The translations under genes and the position numbers were made by a program. DNA of 25,149 nucleotides from an uncultured Clostridia bacterium (GTDB taxonomy: Bacteria; Bacillota; Clostridia; TANB77; CAG-508), in contig CAPNAQ010000009.1 in the NCBI GenBank assembly GCA_948663505.1, positions 1-25,149 on the forward strand, in the 5' to 3' direction. This document shows positions 14,401 to 22,436 of the stretch, one piece after another. The notes beneath the pieces were generated by a model. It was not told the DNA's origin, did not search any database, and saw nothing but the letters and a program-made list of their open reading frames with translations. The stretch's first letter is position 1, and each line of letters begins with the position of its first letter.

Positions 14401-14441
14401 GTTGCTTTTGCAACAGAAAATGTTTTTTGTTGATATATAAT
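14401..14441 (+). promoter_or_regulatory. Palindromic operator 2 plus -10 element, candidate nrdDG promoter
   Basis: GTTGC-TTTT-GCAAC at 14401-14414 repeats operator 1. Its centre is 28.5 bp before a perfect TATAAT at 14436-14441 with no -35 hexamer at the correct spacing. The predicted start near 14448 puts the site at about -41, the position of class II activation by Crp/Fnr proteins. A 9-bp hairpin (14449-14457/14470-14478) would form at the extreme 5' end of the resulting 160-nt leader. Confidence 0.55.
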
Positions 14442-14608
14442 AAAAACATAAATTGAATACTTAAAAACGTTCAATTTAATGTAAAAAAGTGGAAAAAGTG
14501 CCACTGTATATGACTTTATAAATTAATAATTTCGAAAAAGTTGATATATATAAATATAACATAAAAGATATTATACAGTAGCAAAAAAATAAAGGAGGAA
14601 ATGCAAAA

Positions 14609-16735
14609 ATGAAAATAATAAAAAGAGATGGAAGAGTTGTAGATTATGATAGACAAAAAATCCAAACAGCAATTGAAAAAGCAAACAAAGAAGTAAGAGG
14701 AAAAGAAAAAGCCACAAAAGAAGATATAAAAGGAATAATTGAATATATAGAAGATTTAAATAAAAAAAGAATGTTAGTTGAAGACATACAAGATATAATA
14801 GAAGAGCAATTAATGGAAATAGGTAAATATGAACTATCAAAAAAATATATAGTATATAGATATAATAGAGCATTAATAAGAAAATCAAATACAACAGATG
14901 AAACAATACTTGGAATAATAAGAAATGATAATAAAGAATTAGCAGAAGAGAATTCTAATAAAAATACAATGTTAGCATCTACACAAAGAGATTATATAGC
15001 AGGTGAAGTATCAAGAGACTTAACAAATAGATTATTATTACCTGAAAAAATCGTAAAAGCACATCAAGAAGGAATTTTGCATTTCCATGATGCAGACTAT
15101 TTTGTACAACCAATATTTAATTGTTGTTTAATAAATATATCAGATATGTTAGATAATGGAACAGTAATGAATGGAAAATTAATAGAAAGTCCAAAAAGTT
15201 TCCAAGTTGCATGTACAGTAACAACACAAATAATTGCAGCAGTAGCAAGTAATCAATATGGAGGACAATCTGTTGACTTAAAACATTTAGGAAAATATGT
15301 AAGAAAAAGTTATAATAAATTTAAGGCAGAATTAGAGAACAAGTATAAAGGAAAATTATCAAATGACACAATAGATGAAATTGCAAAAGATAGAGTAAAA
15401 GCAGAAGTAAAAGCAGGAGTGCAAACAATGCAATATCAGATAAATACATTAATGACAACAAATGGACAAGCACCATTTGTAACATTATTTTTGCACTTAG
15501 AAGAAAATGATCCATATATAAAAGAAAACGCAATGATAATTGAAGAAGTATTAAAACAAAGATACGAAGGAATAAAAAATGAAGTTGGAGTATATGTAAC
15601 ACCAGCATTTCCAAAATTAATATATGTTTTAGATGAACACAACTGTTTAAAAGGAGGAAAATATGATTATTTAACAAAATTAGCAGTAAAATGTTCATCA
15701 AAAAGATTATATCCAGACTATATATCAGCAAAGAAGATGAAAGAAAACTATGAAGGAAATGTATTCAGTCCAATGGGATGTAGAAGTTTCTTATCACCTT
15801 GGAAAGATGAAAATGGAAACTATAAATTTGAAGGAAGATTTAATCAAGGTGTAGTAAGTATAAACTTACCACAAATAGCAATAATAGCAGATGGAGATGA
15901 AGAAAAATTTTGGAAATTACTAGAAGAAAGGCTAGAACTATGTAAAGAAGCATTAATGTGTAGACATTATGCATTATTAGGAACATCATCAAATATAAGT
16001 CCAATACACTGGCAATATGGAGCAATTGCAAGATTAGAAAAAGGAGAGAAAATAGACAAATTATTATATGGTGGATATTCAACAATATCATTAGGATATA
16101 TAGGAATATATGAAATGACAAAACTAATGAAAGGAGTATCACACACAGAGCCAGAAGGACGTGAATTTGCATTAAAGGTAATGAAACATTTAAAAGACAA
16201 AACAGCAGAGTGGAAAAAAGAAACAAATATAGGATTTGCACTATATGGAACACCAGCAGAAAGTTTATGCTATAAATTTGCACGTCTAGACAAAGAAAAA
16301 TTTGGAACAATAAAAGATATAACAGACAAAGGATATTATACAAACTCATATCATATAGATGTTAGAGAAAAAATAGATGCCTTTGATAAACTTACATTTG
16401 AAAGTGAATTCCAAAAACTATCAACAGGAGGAGCAATATCATATGTTGAAATACCAAATATGCAACATAATTTACAAGCATTAGAAACAGCAGTTAAATT
16501 TATATATGATAATATACAATATGCTGAATTCAATACAAAATCAGACTATTGCCATGAATGTGGATTTGATGGAGAAATCATAATAAATGAAGATAATGAA
16601 TGGGAATGCCCAAATTGCGGAAACAAAGATCATACAAAAATGAATGTTGTAAGACGTACATGTGGATATATTGGAGAAAATTTTTGGAATGCAGGAAAGA
16701 CTAAGGAAATTAAACAGAGAGTTTTACATATGTAG
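14609..16735 (+). CDS. nrdD: Anaerobic (class III) ribonucleoside-triphosphate reductase
   Basis: A 708-residue glycyl-radical enzyme that reduces ribonucleoside triphosphates to dNTPs without oxygen. The N-terminal ATP-cone (about 1-92, starting MKIIKRDGRVVDYDRQKI) is the allosteric activity site. The large central barrel follows. The C-terminus has the four zinc cysteines (C648, C651, C667, C670) and the radical site RRTCGYIG with Gly686. Length and order are standard for NrdD. ATG 14609 has AAAGGAGG at 14591-14598. It is activated by NrdG, encoded 123 nt downstream beyond two inverted REP-like palindromes. The 525-bp upstream region with Crp/Fnr-type sites suggests control by the divergent regulator; I see no convincing NrdR box pair. 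Confidence 0.97.
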   Translation: MKIIKRDGRVVDYDRQKIQTAIEKANKEVRGKEKATKEDIKGIIEYIEDLNKKRMLVEDIQDIIEEQLMEIGKYELSKKYIVYRYNRALIRKSNTTDETILGIIRNDNKELAEENSNKNTMLASTQRDYIAGEVSRDLTNRLLLPEKIVKAHQEGILHFHDADYFVQPIFNCCLINISDMLDNGTVMNGKLIESPKSFQVACTVTTQIIAAVASNQYGGQSVDLKHLGKYVRKSYNKFKAELENKYKGKLSNDTIDEIAKDRVKAEVKAGVQTMQYQINTLMTTNGQAPFVTLFLHLEENDPYIKENAMIIEEVLKQRYEGIKNEVGVYVTPAFPKLIYVLDEHNCLKGGKYDYLTKLAVKCSSKRLYPDYISAKKMKENYEGNVFSPMGCRSFLSPWKDENGNYKFEGRFNQGVVSINLPQIAIIADGDEEKFWKLLEERLELCKEALMCRHYALLGTSSNISPIHWQYGAIARLEKGEKIDKLLYGGYSTISLGYIGIYEMTKLMKGVSHTEPEGREFALKVMKHLKDKTAEWKKETNIGFALYGTPAESLCYKFARLDKEKFGTIKDITDKGYYTNSYHIDVREKIDAFDKLTFESEFQKLSTGGAISYVEIPNMQHNLQALETAVKFIYDNIQYAEFNTKSDYCHECGFDGEIIINEDNEWECPNCGNKDHTKMNVVRRTCGYIGENFWNAGKTKEIKQRVLHM

Positions 16736-16744
16736 AAATGTGAC

Positions 16745-16840
16745 AAACGTGCCAAAGGGGGCGTCCCTTTTTGGCACAAAAATATATCAAAAGTATTAAT
16801 AAGAAATGTGCCAAAAAGGGACACCCCCTTTGGCACGTTT
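16745..16840. repeat. Paired REP-like palindromes in inverted orientation (BIME-like)
   Basis: Two 29-nt palindromes, 16749-16777 and 16808-16836, each have GTGCCA/TGGCAC arms and a GGGAC(G/A)CCCCC-type core. They are reverse complements of each other except at one base. With AAAC/GTTT outside and a short A/T spacer inside, the 96-nt unit can form a 34-bp stem with one mismatch. An isolated GTGACA at 16740-16745 abuts the left end. It lies between nrdD and nrdG in the mRNA. Confidence 0.8.
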
Positions 16841-16858
16841 CTATAGGAGAATATAAAA

Positions 16859-17389
16859 ATGAATTATGCAGATATTAAAAAAATTGATGTAGCAAATGGA
16901 GAAGGAGTTAGAGTATCAGTATTTGTAAGTGGATGTAACCATCATTGCAAAGGATGTTTTAATGAATGTGCATGGGACTTTAACTATGGAAATAAATTTA
17001 CAGAAAAAGAAGAAGATGTAGTAATAGATTATATGAACCATGACTATATTGAAGGTTTATCTTTATTGGGAGGAGAGCCATTAGAACCAAAAAATCAGGA
17101 GGGGCTTTTACCTTTGGTCAAAAGGGTAAAAGAGAAATTTCCAAATAAAAATATATGGTGTTATACAGGTTTTGATTTTGAAAAGGATGTTATGGGAACA
17201 ATGGCTAGAAATAGTGAGACTACTAGAGAGTTACTTAAATATATTGATGTAGTTGTTGATGGTAAGTTTGAAGAAGATAAAAAAGATTTAAAATTACAAT
17301 TTAGAGGTTCTTCTAATCAACGAATTTTAGATGTTCAGAAAACTTTAAAGACAGGGACTTTGCAAAAGGAAGAACGATTTGTACCTTGA
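16859..17389 (+). CDS. nrdG: Anaerobic ribonucleotide reductase activase (radical SAM)
   Basis: A 176-residue radical SAM enzyme. The iron-sulfur cluster motif is CNHHCKGC (C26, C30, C33, CX3CX2C), and LSLLGGEPLEP fits the SAM-binding GGE motif. It cleaves S-adenosylmethionine to put the glycyl radical on NrdD. Length and the order nrdD-nrdG are usual for the pair. ATG 16859 has AGGAG at 16844-16848. It should be in one mRNA with nrdD, but the 96-nt inverted palindromes in between could change the ratio of the two products or stabilise the upstream message. The gene ends in TGA and is followed by a shared bidirectional terminator. Confidence 0.95.
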   Translation: MNYADIKKIDVANGEGVRVSVFVSGCNHHCKGCFNECAWDFNYGNKFTEKEEDVVIDYMNHDYIEGLSLLGGEPLEPKNQEGLLPLVKRVKEKFPNKNIWCYTGFDFEKDVMGTMARNSETTRELLKYIDVVVDGKFEEDKKDLKLQFRGSSNQRILDVQKTLKTGTLQKEERFVP

Positions 17390-17411
17390 GAAAGAAATAA
17401 TTATAAAAGTA

Positions 17412-17446
17412 GCATGATTAAAAAATTTTAATCATGCCATTTTTGT
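17412..17446. terminator. Bidirectional terminator between nrdG and gatD
   Basis: GCATGATTAAAA at 17412-17423 is complementary to TTTTAATCATGC at 17426-17437, followed rightward by CATTTTTG. Leftward the stem is followed by TACTTTTAT. It sits between two converging genes. Confidence 0.8.
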
Positions 17447-17460
17447 TGATACTTATATTT

Positions 17461-18207
17461 TTAATTATTACATAAAAATCTATTTAATAATTGTTCTCTA
17501 CACAAATTTTCGAAATCATCATTTAAAGAAGCTAATTCAACAATTTCATCATATTTCCTTTCCAAACAATATTTAATAATATAATCAGCAAGTTCAGGAT
17601 TTTTAGAAAGAAGAGGACCATGTAGATAAGTTGCTATAACATTTTTCTGAAAAAATCCCTCTTCTGTATCTTCAAATTTATTACCATTTCCAAATAAAAC
17701 GTTTCCAAAAGAGCTAGAAATATTAAAAGTTTGTCCACCATGATTTTCAAAACCAATAACTTTTGTATTTAATCCATTTAAATTTGCTTCTATAACAATA
17801 TTTCCAATACATCTTTTTTTTCTATCAGGATGAGCTTCTGTATAGTAATCAAATATTTCAAGACCATTAATAATATTACCATCAACATCTTTATAATATT
17901 TTCCAAATAATTGATAGGAACCACAAATTAATAGGAAAAATACACCATTTTCTATTGCTTCTGATATACTATTTTTATATTTTATTAAGTCATTAGCTAA
18001 GATGTTTTGTTCATTATCTGCACCTCCTCCTGCAAAAACAATGTCATAATCACTAAAATTAGGGGCATTATCGCCTATAGAGTATCTGTCAATGATGGCT
18101 GTATATCCACGTGATTCTATTCTGTATTTTAAGACTTGAATGTTTCCATAGTCTCCATATAGTTCTAGTATATCAGGATATAAATATAATATTTTTAATT
18201 CTTTCAT
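17461..18207 (-). CDS. gatD: Lipid II isoglutaminyl synthase, glutaminase subunit GatD
   Basis: A 248-residue class I (triad) glutamine amidotransferase of the CobQ-like type. The nucleophile elbow is LLICGSYQLFG with Cys95, and the catalytic His196 is in YLHGPLL. GatD releases ammonia from glutamine and passes it to MurT, which amidates D-glutamate in the peptidoglycan stem peptide; this is required for cross-linking in many Gram-positive bacteria. ATG at 18207 is 2 nt after the murT stop, with a TGAGG ribosome binding site inside the end of murT, so the two are coupled. Gene order murT-gatD is the conserved arrangement. Confidence 0.92.
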   Translation of the reverse strand: MKELKILYLYPDILELYGDYGNIQVLKYRIESRGYTAIIDRYSIGDNAPNFSDYDIVFAGGGADNEQNILANDLIKYKNSISEAIENGVFFLLICGSYQLFGKYYKDVDGNIINGLEIFDYYTEAHPDRKKRCIGNIVIEANLNGLNTKVIGFENHGGQTFNISSSFGNVLFGNGNKFEDTEEGFFQKNVIATYLHGPLLSKNPELADYIIKYCLERKYDEIVELASLNDDFENLCREQLLNRFLCNN

Positions 18208-18209
18208 TT

Positions 18210-19526
18210 TTACCTCATTTCTTTTAATTCTTTTCTAGTTGGTTGTAATGATGTATAATTTGCAATTACATATTTTTTTATATCAGTTTTATATAAAGCA
18301 GATACTGCATCTTTTAAACTTAAATATGCTTCTATTTTTTCAGAAGGGAAACCACTTGTTTTTATTCGTATTGCCATATCAAAAGCTCTTGTGCCAGATG
18401 TAATAATTCTAGAAACATTATTTAAATTATCAAAATTAATGTCCCAAATCCAGGAAACGTCAAAACCATCTGCTTTATTATCATTTAGAACAAATAGTAA
18501 TTCTTTTTGTTCATTATCTTCATTTAAAATACGTAAACTAACATTACTTCCAGTTGGATTTTTAGCTAAATTTATAATTGTTTTAATGCCTTTAATTTTT
18601 AACTCTTCCAATCTACCATTATTTAGAGCAAAAGTTGATATAGATTCTTTGATTATTTCATTTGATATATTATATAAATTACAAACCGATATAACCGCTG
18701 TATAATTATAAATTAAATATATACTATTTCCATTTATATTATAAGTTTCATTTTCAATATTAAAGCATTTATTTTTTAAGTCTATATTTGTTGCCAATTT
18801 ATATATTTCATTATTTCCAAAATCACAATTAGAACATTTAAACTTTCCAATATGTGAATATTGGTAGTAATTATATTCAAGTTTTGTTTTACAAAAAGGA
18901 CAGAATTTACCCTCTCCAGCTTCTTTTATTTTTTCTGTTGCAAATTCATATTTATTTACACTAAAATAATAGATGTTTTTATTTAAAGGATTGGATTTTC
19001 CAAGTCTCGCAACATTTGGATCATCATTATTTAAAAATAAATTACCATTATAAGTCTTTAAAAATTCATTTATTCTTAAAATTAAAGATTCAACTTCACC
19101 ATTTCTATCTAATTGATCTCTAAAAAAGTTTAATAATACTAGAGAATCTAATTTAAAATCTTCAAAAACAACTGGAATATAACTTTCATCAACTTCAAAT
19201 ACCAAATAGTCTGCTTTGATTTTTCCAGTCAAAGTACAATTTTTAAATATTGTTGAAAGTATTCCTGTTTCCATGTTATTTCCTTCTAGGTTACTTACTA
19301 CTTTATATCCTGCTTTTCTTAATGTATATACAATACAATTATTTGTCATAGTTTTTCCATTTGTTCCAGATACTGCGATTACAGGACAATTTACTTTAAA
19401 ATATTCAAATATTTTGGGGTTTAAATCAAAGGCTATCTTACCTAAAAAGTTCCCACCTTTTTTGTGAAATATTTTTAGTATTATATTTAATATTTTCATT
19501 GCTAATATTATAAAAAAGTTTTTCAT
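18210..19526 (-). CDS. murT: Lipid II isoglutaminyl synthase, ligase subunit MurT
   Basis: A 438-residue Mur-ligase-like protein. The ATP-binding loop is VSGTNGKT (52-59), the DEx motif appears as FEVDESYIP, and NFFRDQLDR is a family hallmark. The MurT-specific four-Cys zinc ribbon is CPFC and CSNC (209, 212, 231, 234). The C-terminal DUF1727 domain has INLAKNPTGSN and LNDNKADGFDVSWIWD, whose acids complete the triad for GatD. The start is ATG 19526 (AAGGA upstream); the frame is open to 19697, but those 57 extra codons translate a palindromic repeat and are not protein. A leftward promoter with extended -10 lies at 19557-19586. Confidence 0.93.
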   Translation of the reverse strand: MKNFFIILAMKILNIILKIFHKKGGNFLGKIAFDLNPKIFEYFKVNCPVIAVSGTNGKTMTNNCIVYTLRKAGYKVVSNLEGNNMETGILSTIFKNCTLTGKIKADYLVFEVDESYIPVVFEDFKLDSLVLLNFFRDQLDRNGEVESLILRINEFLKTYNGNLFLNNDDPNVARLGKSNPLNKNIYYFSVNKYEFATEKIKEAGEGKFCPFCKTKLEYNYYQYSHIGKFKCSNCDFGNNEIYKLATNIDLKNKCFNIENETYNINGNSIYLIYNYTAVISVCNLYNISNEIIKESISTFALNNGRLEELKIKGIKTIINLAKNPTGSNVSLRILNEDNEQKELLFVLNDNKADGFDVSWIWDINFDNLNNVSRIITSGTRAFDMAIRIKTSGFPSEKIEAYLSLKDAVSALYKTDIKKYVIANYTSLQPTRKELKEMR

Positions 19527-19556
19527 TATAACCACATTCCTTAATATTTTTTTTGA

Positions 19557-19586
19557 ATTATACCATATTAATAATAAAATATTCAA
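19557..19586 (-). promoter_or_regulatory. Promoter for murT-gatD
   Basis: On the minus strand TTGAAT (19581-19586), an 18-bp spacer and a perfect TATAAT (19557-19562), preceded by TGG (extended -10). The predicted start near 19550 gives a leader of about 24 nt. Confidence 0.7.
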
Positions 19587-19593
19587 GAGGCGA

Positions 19594-19684
19594 TGTCCAA
19601 AGAGGACAGTCCCCCGATGGACATTGGCAAAAGTGGACAAAATGTCCAAAAAGAAATGTCCCCATTGGACACACCCATTGGACA
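19594..19684. repeat. Cluster of REP-like palindromes, TGTCCA-armed
   Basis: TGTCCA...TGGACA pairs at 19594-19623 (30 nt, centre GGACAGTCCCCC) and 19643-19671 (29 nt, centre AAATGTCCCC), an opposing TGGACA at 19634-19639 and an extra TGGACA at 19679-19684. The cluster fills the gap between the divergent -35 elements of murT and metG. Confidence 0.75.
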
Positions 19685-19690
19685 AGGTAC

Positions 19691-19719
19691 TAGACAAAAT
19701 AAGTAAAATATGATAATAT
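19691..19719 (+). promoter_or_regulatory. Probable promoter for metG
   Basis: TAGACA at 19691-19696, a 17-bp spacer and TAATAT at 19714-19719, with TGA before it forming an extended -10. It begins 6 nt after the last repeat arm. Confidence 0.55.
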
Positions 19720-19749
19720 AAACAAAAAATAAGAAAAGGGTGAGTATAA

Positions 19750-21324
19750 ATGAAAGAAACATTTTATATAACAACACCAATATATTATCCAAGTGGAAGA
19801 TATCATATAGGAACAGCATATACAACAGTATTAGCAGACACACTAAAAAGATATAATGAATTAAAAGGAAAAGAAAGTTACATGTTAACAGGAGCAGATG
19901 AACATGGACAAAAAATAGAAACAAAATCGAAAGAAGTAGGAGAAACACCACAAGAATATGTAGATAAAATGGCAAAAATGGCAAAAGAATTGTGGGACAA
20001 AATGGAGATAAAATATGATGATTTTATAAGAACAACAGAAGAAAGACACGAAAAAATAGCTCAAAAGATTTTTAATAAATTTATAGAACAAGGAGATATT
20101 TATAAAGGAGAATATGAAGGATTATATTGTGTACCATGTGAAACATTTTTTACACAAACACAATTAGTAGATGGAAAATGTCCAGATTGTGGAAGAGAAG
20201 TTGTTTCAATGAAAGAGGAAGCATACTTTTTTAATATGAAAAAATATTCAGATAAACTATTAAAATATTATGAGGAACATACAGATTTCATAAAACCTGA
20301 ATATAGAAAGCAGGAAATGATAAATAACTTTATCAAACCAGGGTTAGAAGATTTATGTGTAACAAGAACATCTTTTGATTGGGGAATAAAAGTATTAACA
20401 GATCCGAAACATGTAATATATGTGTGGTTAGATGCTTTAACAAACTATATTACAGCACTAGGATATATGTCAGAAGATGAAACATTATTTAATAAATTTT
20501 GGCCTGCAAATATACAAATAGTAGGAAAAGATATAGCAAGATTTCATTTAATATATTGGCCTATATTTTTAATGGCCTTAGATTTACCATTACCAAAAAC
20601 TATATTTGTGCATAATTGGATAACAATGAAAGACGGAAAAATGAGTAAATCAAAAGGAAATGTAATATATCCAGAAGACTTAATTGAAAAGTATGGATTA
20701 GATGCACTAAAATACTTTTTATTAAGAGAAATGCCAACATCTCAAGATGGAATATTTTCACCAGAAGAATTTGTTCAAAGATACAATTTTGATTTATGTA
20801 ATGATTTAAGTAATTTATTAAATAGAACAGTATCAATGGTAAATAAATATTTTAAAGGACAAGTTCCAGAGTACAATGGAACACCTAATGAAGTTGATAA
20901 AGAGCTTGAAGAAGCATGTATAAATCAGATTAATAAATTTGAAGAATTAATTGAAAATTTTGAGATTGCAAATTCAGTTCAGGAAATTTGGAATTTGATA
21001 TCAAGAACAAATAAATATATTGATGAAACAGCACCATGGGTATTAGCAAAAGAGGGACAAAAAGAAAAATTAGAATCATCAATGTATCATTTAATTGAAA
21101 ATTTAAGAAAAATATCTATATTAATAAAACCATTTATGAATAAAACATCTGAAGAAATATTTAGGCAAATTGGAATAGAAAATAATGAATTAAAGTCATG
21201 GGATACCTTAAAACAGTATGATAATTTAAAAAATATAAAAGTTATTGAAAAAGGTGAACCAATATTTATGAGATTAAATACAGAAGAAGAGGTAGAATAT
21301 ATAAAGAATTTAATGAAAAAATAA
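19750..21324 (+). CDS. metG: Methionyl-tRNA synthetase
   Basis: A 524-residue class I synthetase that charges initiator and elongator tRNA-Met. HIGH appears as HIGT (19-22) and KMSKS at 297-301. A zinc-binding connective peptide has four cysteines (127, 130, 144, 147). The anticodon-binding helical domain includes NRTVSMVNKYF and ETAPWVLAK. The protein ends after this domain, so it lacks the C-terminal EMAP/Trbp111-like dimerisation domain found in longer homologues of about 650 residues. ATG 19750 has AAGGGTGAG upstream. No T-box leader is visible; the 223-bp upstream gap holds the divergent promoters and the repeat cluster. Confidence 0.96.
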   Translation: MKETFYITTPIYYPSGRYHIGTAYTTVLADTLKRYNELKGKESYMLTGADEHGQKIETKSKEVGETPQEYVDKMAKMAKELWDKMEIKYDDFIRTTEERHEKIAQKIFNKFIEQGDIYKGEYEGLYCVPCETFFTQTQLVDGKCPDCGREVVSMKEEAYFFNMKKYSDKLLKYYEEHTDFIKPEYRKQEMINNFIKPGLEDLCVTRTSFDWGIKVLTDPKHVIYVWLDALTNYITALGYMSEDETLFNKFWPANIQIVGKDIARFHLIYWPIFLMALDLPLPKTIFVHNWITMKDGKMSKSKGNVIYPEDLIEKYGLDALKYFLLREMPTSQDGIFSPEEFVQRYNFDLCNDLSNLLNRTVSMVNKYFKGQVPEYNGTPNEVDKELEEACINQINKFEELIENFEIANSVQEIWNLISRTNKYIDETAPWVLAKEGQKEKLESSMYHLIENLRKISILIKPFMNKTSEEIFRQIGIENNELKSWDTLKQYDNLKNIKVIEKGEPIFMRLNTEEEVEYIKNLMKK

Positions 21325-21410
21325 AAGAATGGAAAAAATAGAAGTTGAAAATTAAAGTTAAATTTAGATATACATGAAAAATATATAGCTTCTATAAAAA
21401 GGATTAAGAT

Positions 21411-22328
21411 ATGGGGTTATTTCATAATAGAGAACGATATAAGGGTTATAATATTTACAGTATGAAAAAATATATAGATAAAAAAAGATTATTATTTGGG
21501 TTAGTAGTTGGATTAATGGTTATTATAACATTAATTTTAATTATTTATTATACAGTAGATACATCAGTAAGGCTGAAAAAAATAAAACAATATGAGGAGC
21601 AAATTATTGCACATAAACAAGATATTATAGAATTAGAACAAAAGGTAGAAAAGGAAAGAAAAATTCCACAATTAACTGACGTGGGAAAAGAAAATGTAAA
21701 AAATATTTATCAATCTGAAACAAAAAGAGCATTTTTAACATTTGATGATGGACCATCAACAAATACAGATGCTATTTTAGATATATTAAATCAAAATAAT
21801 ATAAAAGCAACATTTTTTGTGTTAGGTACACAAGTGAAAGCAATGCCAGAAACAGTAAAAAGAGTATATAATGAAGGTCATTATATTGCAAACCATGGAT
21901 ATTCACATATATATTCAAGTATATATTCATCACCTGAACAAGTGTTAAATGAGTTTAATTTATGTAATCAATTAGTTGCTGATACTTTAGGTGTACCAGA
22001 ATATAATTCACATTTATTTAGATTTCCAGGAGGCACTGTTGGAGGAAAGTATCAGAAAGTAAAAAAACAAGCTATACAATTATTAGAAGAGAATAATATA
22101 ACTTATGTGGATTGGAATTCTTTAACAGGTGATTCTGAAAAGTCTAATCCTACAGAGGAGTATTTAATGAATAATTTAGTTAATACTACAAGTAATAAGA
22201 ATAGTGTTGTAGTTTTAATGCATGATGCTCAAGCTAAGAAAGTTACTGTTGATGTTTTACAAAAGGTGATTGACTATTTGAGACAGCAAGGCTATGAATT
22301 TAAGAATTTTTACGATATTATAAAATGA
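21411..22328 (+). CDS. Membrane-anchored NodB-type polysaccharide deacetylase
   Basis: A 305-residue CE4 carbohydrate esterase. A basic N-terminus precedes one membrane helix (about 27-48), then a coiled-coil stalk (about 52-84) and the NodB domain from about 105. All five motifs are present: TFDDGPS (110-116), HGYSH (162-166, metal His162 and His166), RFPGG (204-208), DWNSLTGDS (234-242) and LMHD (269-272). Such enzymes remove N-acetyl groups from peptidoglycan or related glycans outside the membrane, often giving lysozyme resistance; the substrate here is inferred. ATG 21411 has AAAGGA at 21398-21403. It is 86 nt after metG; TTGAAA at 21345 with TATACA at 21369 is a possible weak promoter. 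Confidence 0.9.
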   Translation: MGLFHNRERYKGYNIYSMKKYIDKKRLLFGLVVGLMVIITLILIIYYTVDTSVRLKKIKQYEEQIIAHKQDIIELEQKVEKERKIPQLTDVGKENVKNIYQSETKRAFLTFDDGPSTNTDAILDILNQNNIKATFFVLGTQVKAMPETVKRVYNEGHYIANHGYSHIYSSIYSSPEQVLNEFNLCNQLVADTLGVPEYNSHLFRFPGGTVGGKYQKVKKQAIQLLEENNITYVDWNSLTGDSEKSNPTEEYLMNNLVNTTSNKNSVVVLMHDAQAKKVTVDVLQKVIDYLRQQGYEFKNFYDIIK

Positions 22329-22335
22329 AGTATAT

Positions 22336-22405
22336 AAGCCTAATAATTTGAGTGAATAACAACTCAGTTTGAATTCATTTCTTCAAATTAGTATTATTAG
22401 GCTTT
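22336..22405 (+). terminator. Large hairpin after the deacetylase gene, probable terminator
   Basis: AAGCCTAATAAT at 22336-22347 pairs perfectly with ATTATTAGGCTT at 22393-22404. The 45-nt interior contains further complementary pieces (GAGT/ACTC at 22350-22365; TTTGAA/TTCAAA at 22368-22387). A short T-run follows. Its size is unusual for a plain terminator, so a leader function for the next gene is also possible. Confidence 0.6.
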
Positions 22406-22436
22406 AAATAACCAATACAAGAAAGGAGATAAAAAA

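Noticed and set aside
14484..14608. NrdR boxes upstream of nrdD
   Set aside because: ACTGTATATGACTT and TTGATATATATAAAT are AT-rich partial matches without the paired ACAC...GTGT consensus or its usual spacing.
19527..19697. 57-codon N-terminal extension of MurT from an upstream start
   Set aside because: It translates the TGTCCA palindromes and crosses the murT promoter. From ATG 19526 the protein has the same 32-residue lead-in as I recall for other MurT proteins.
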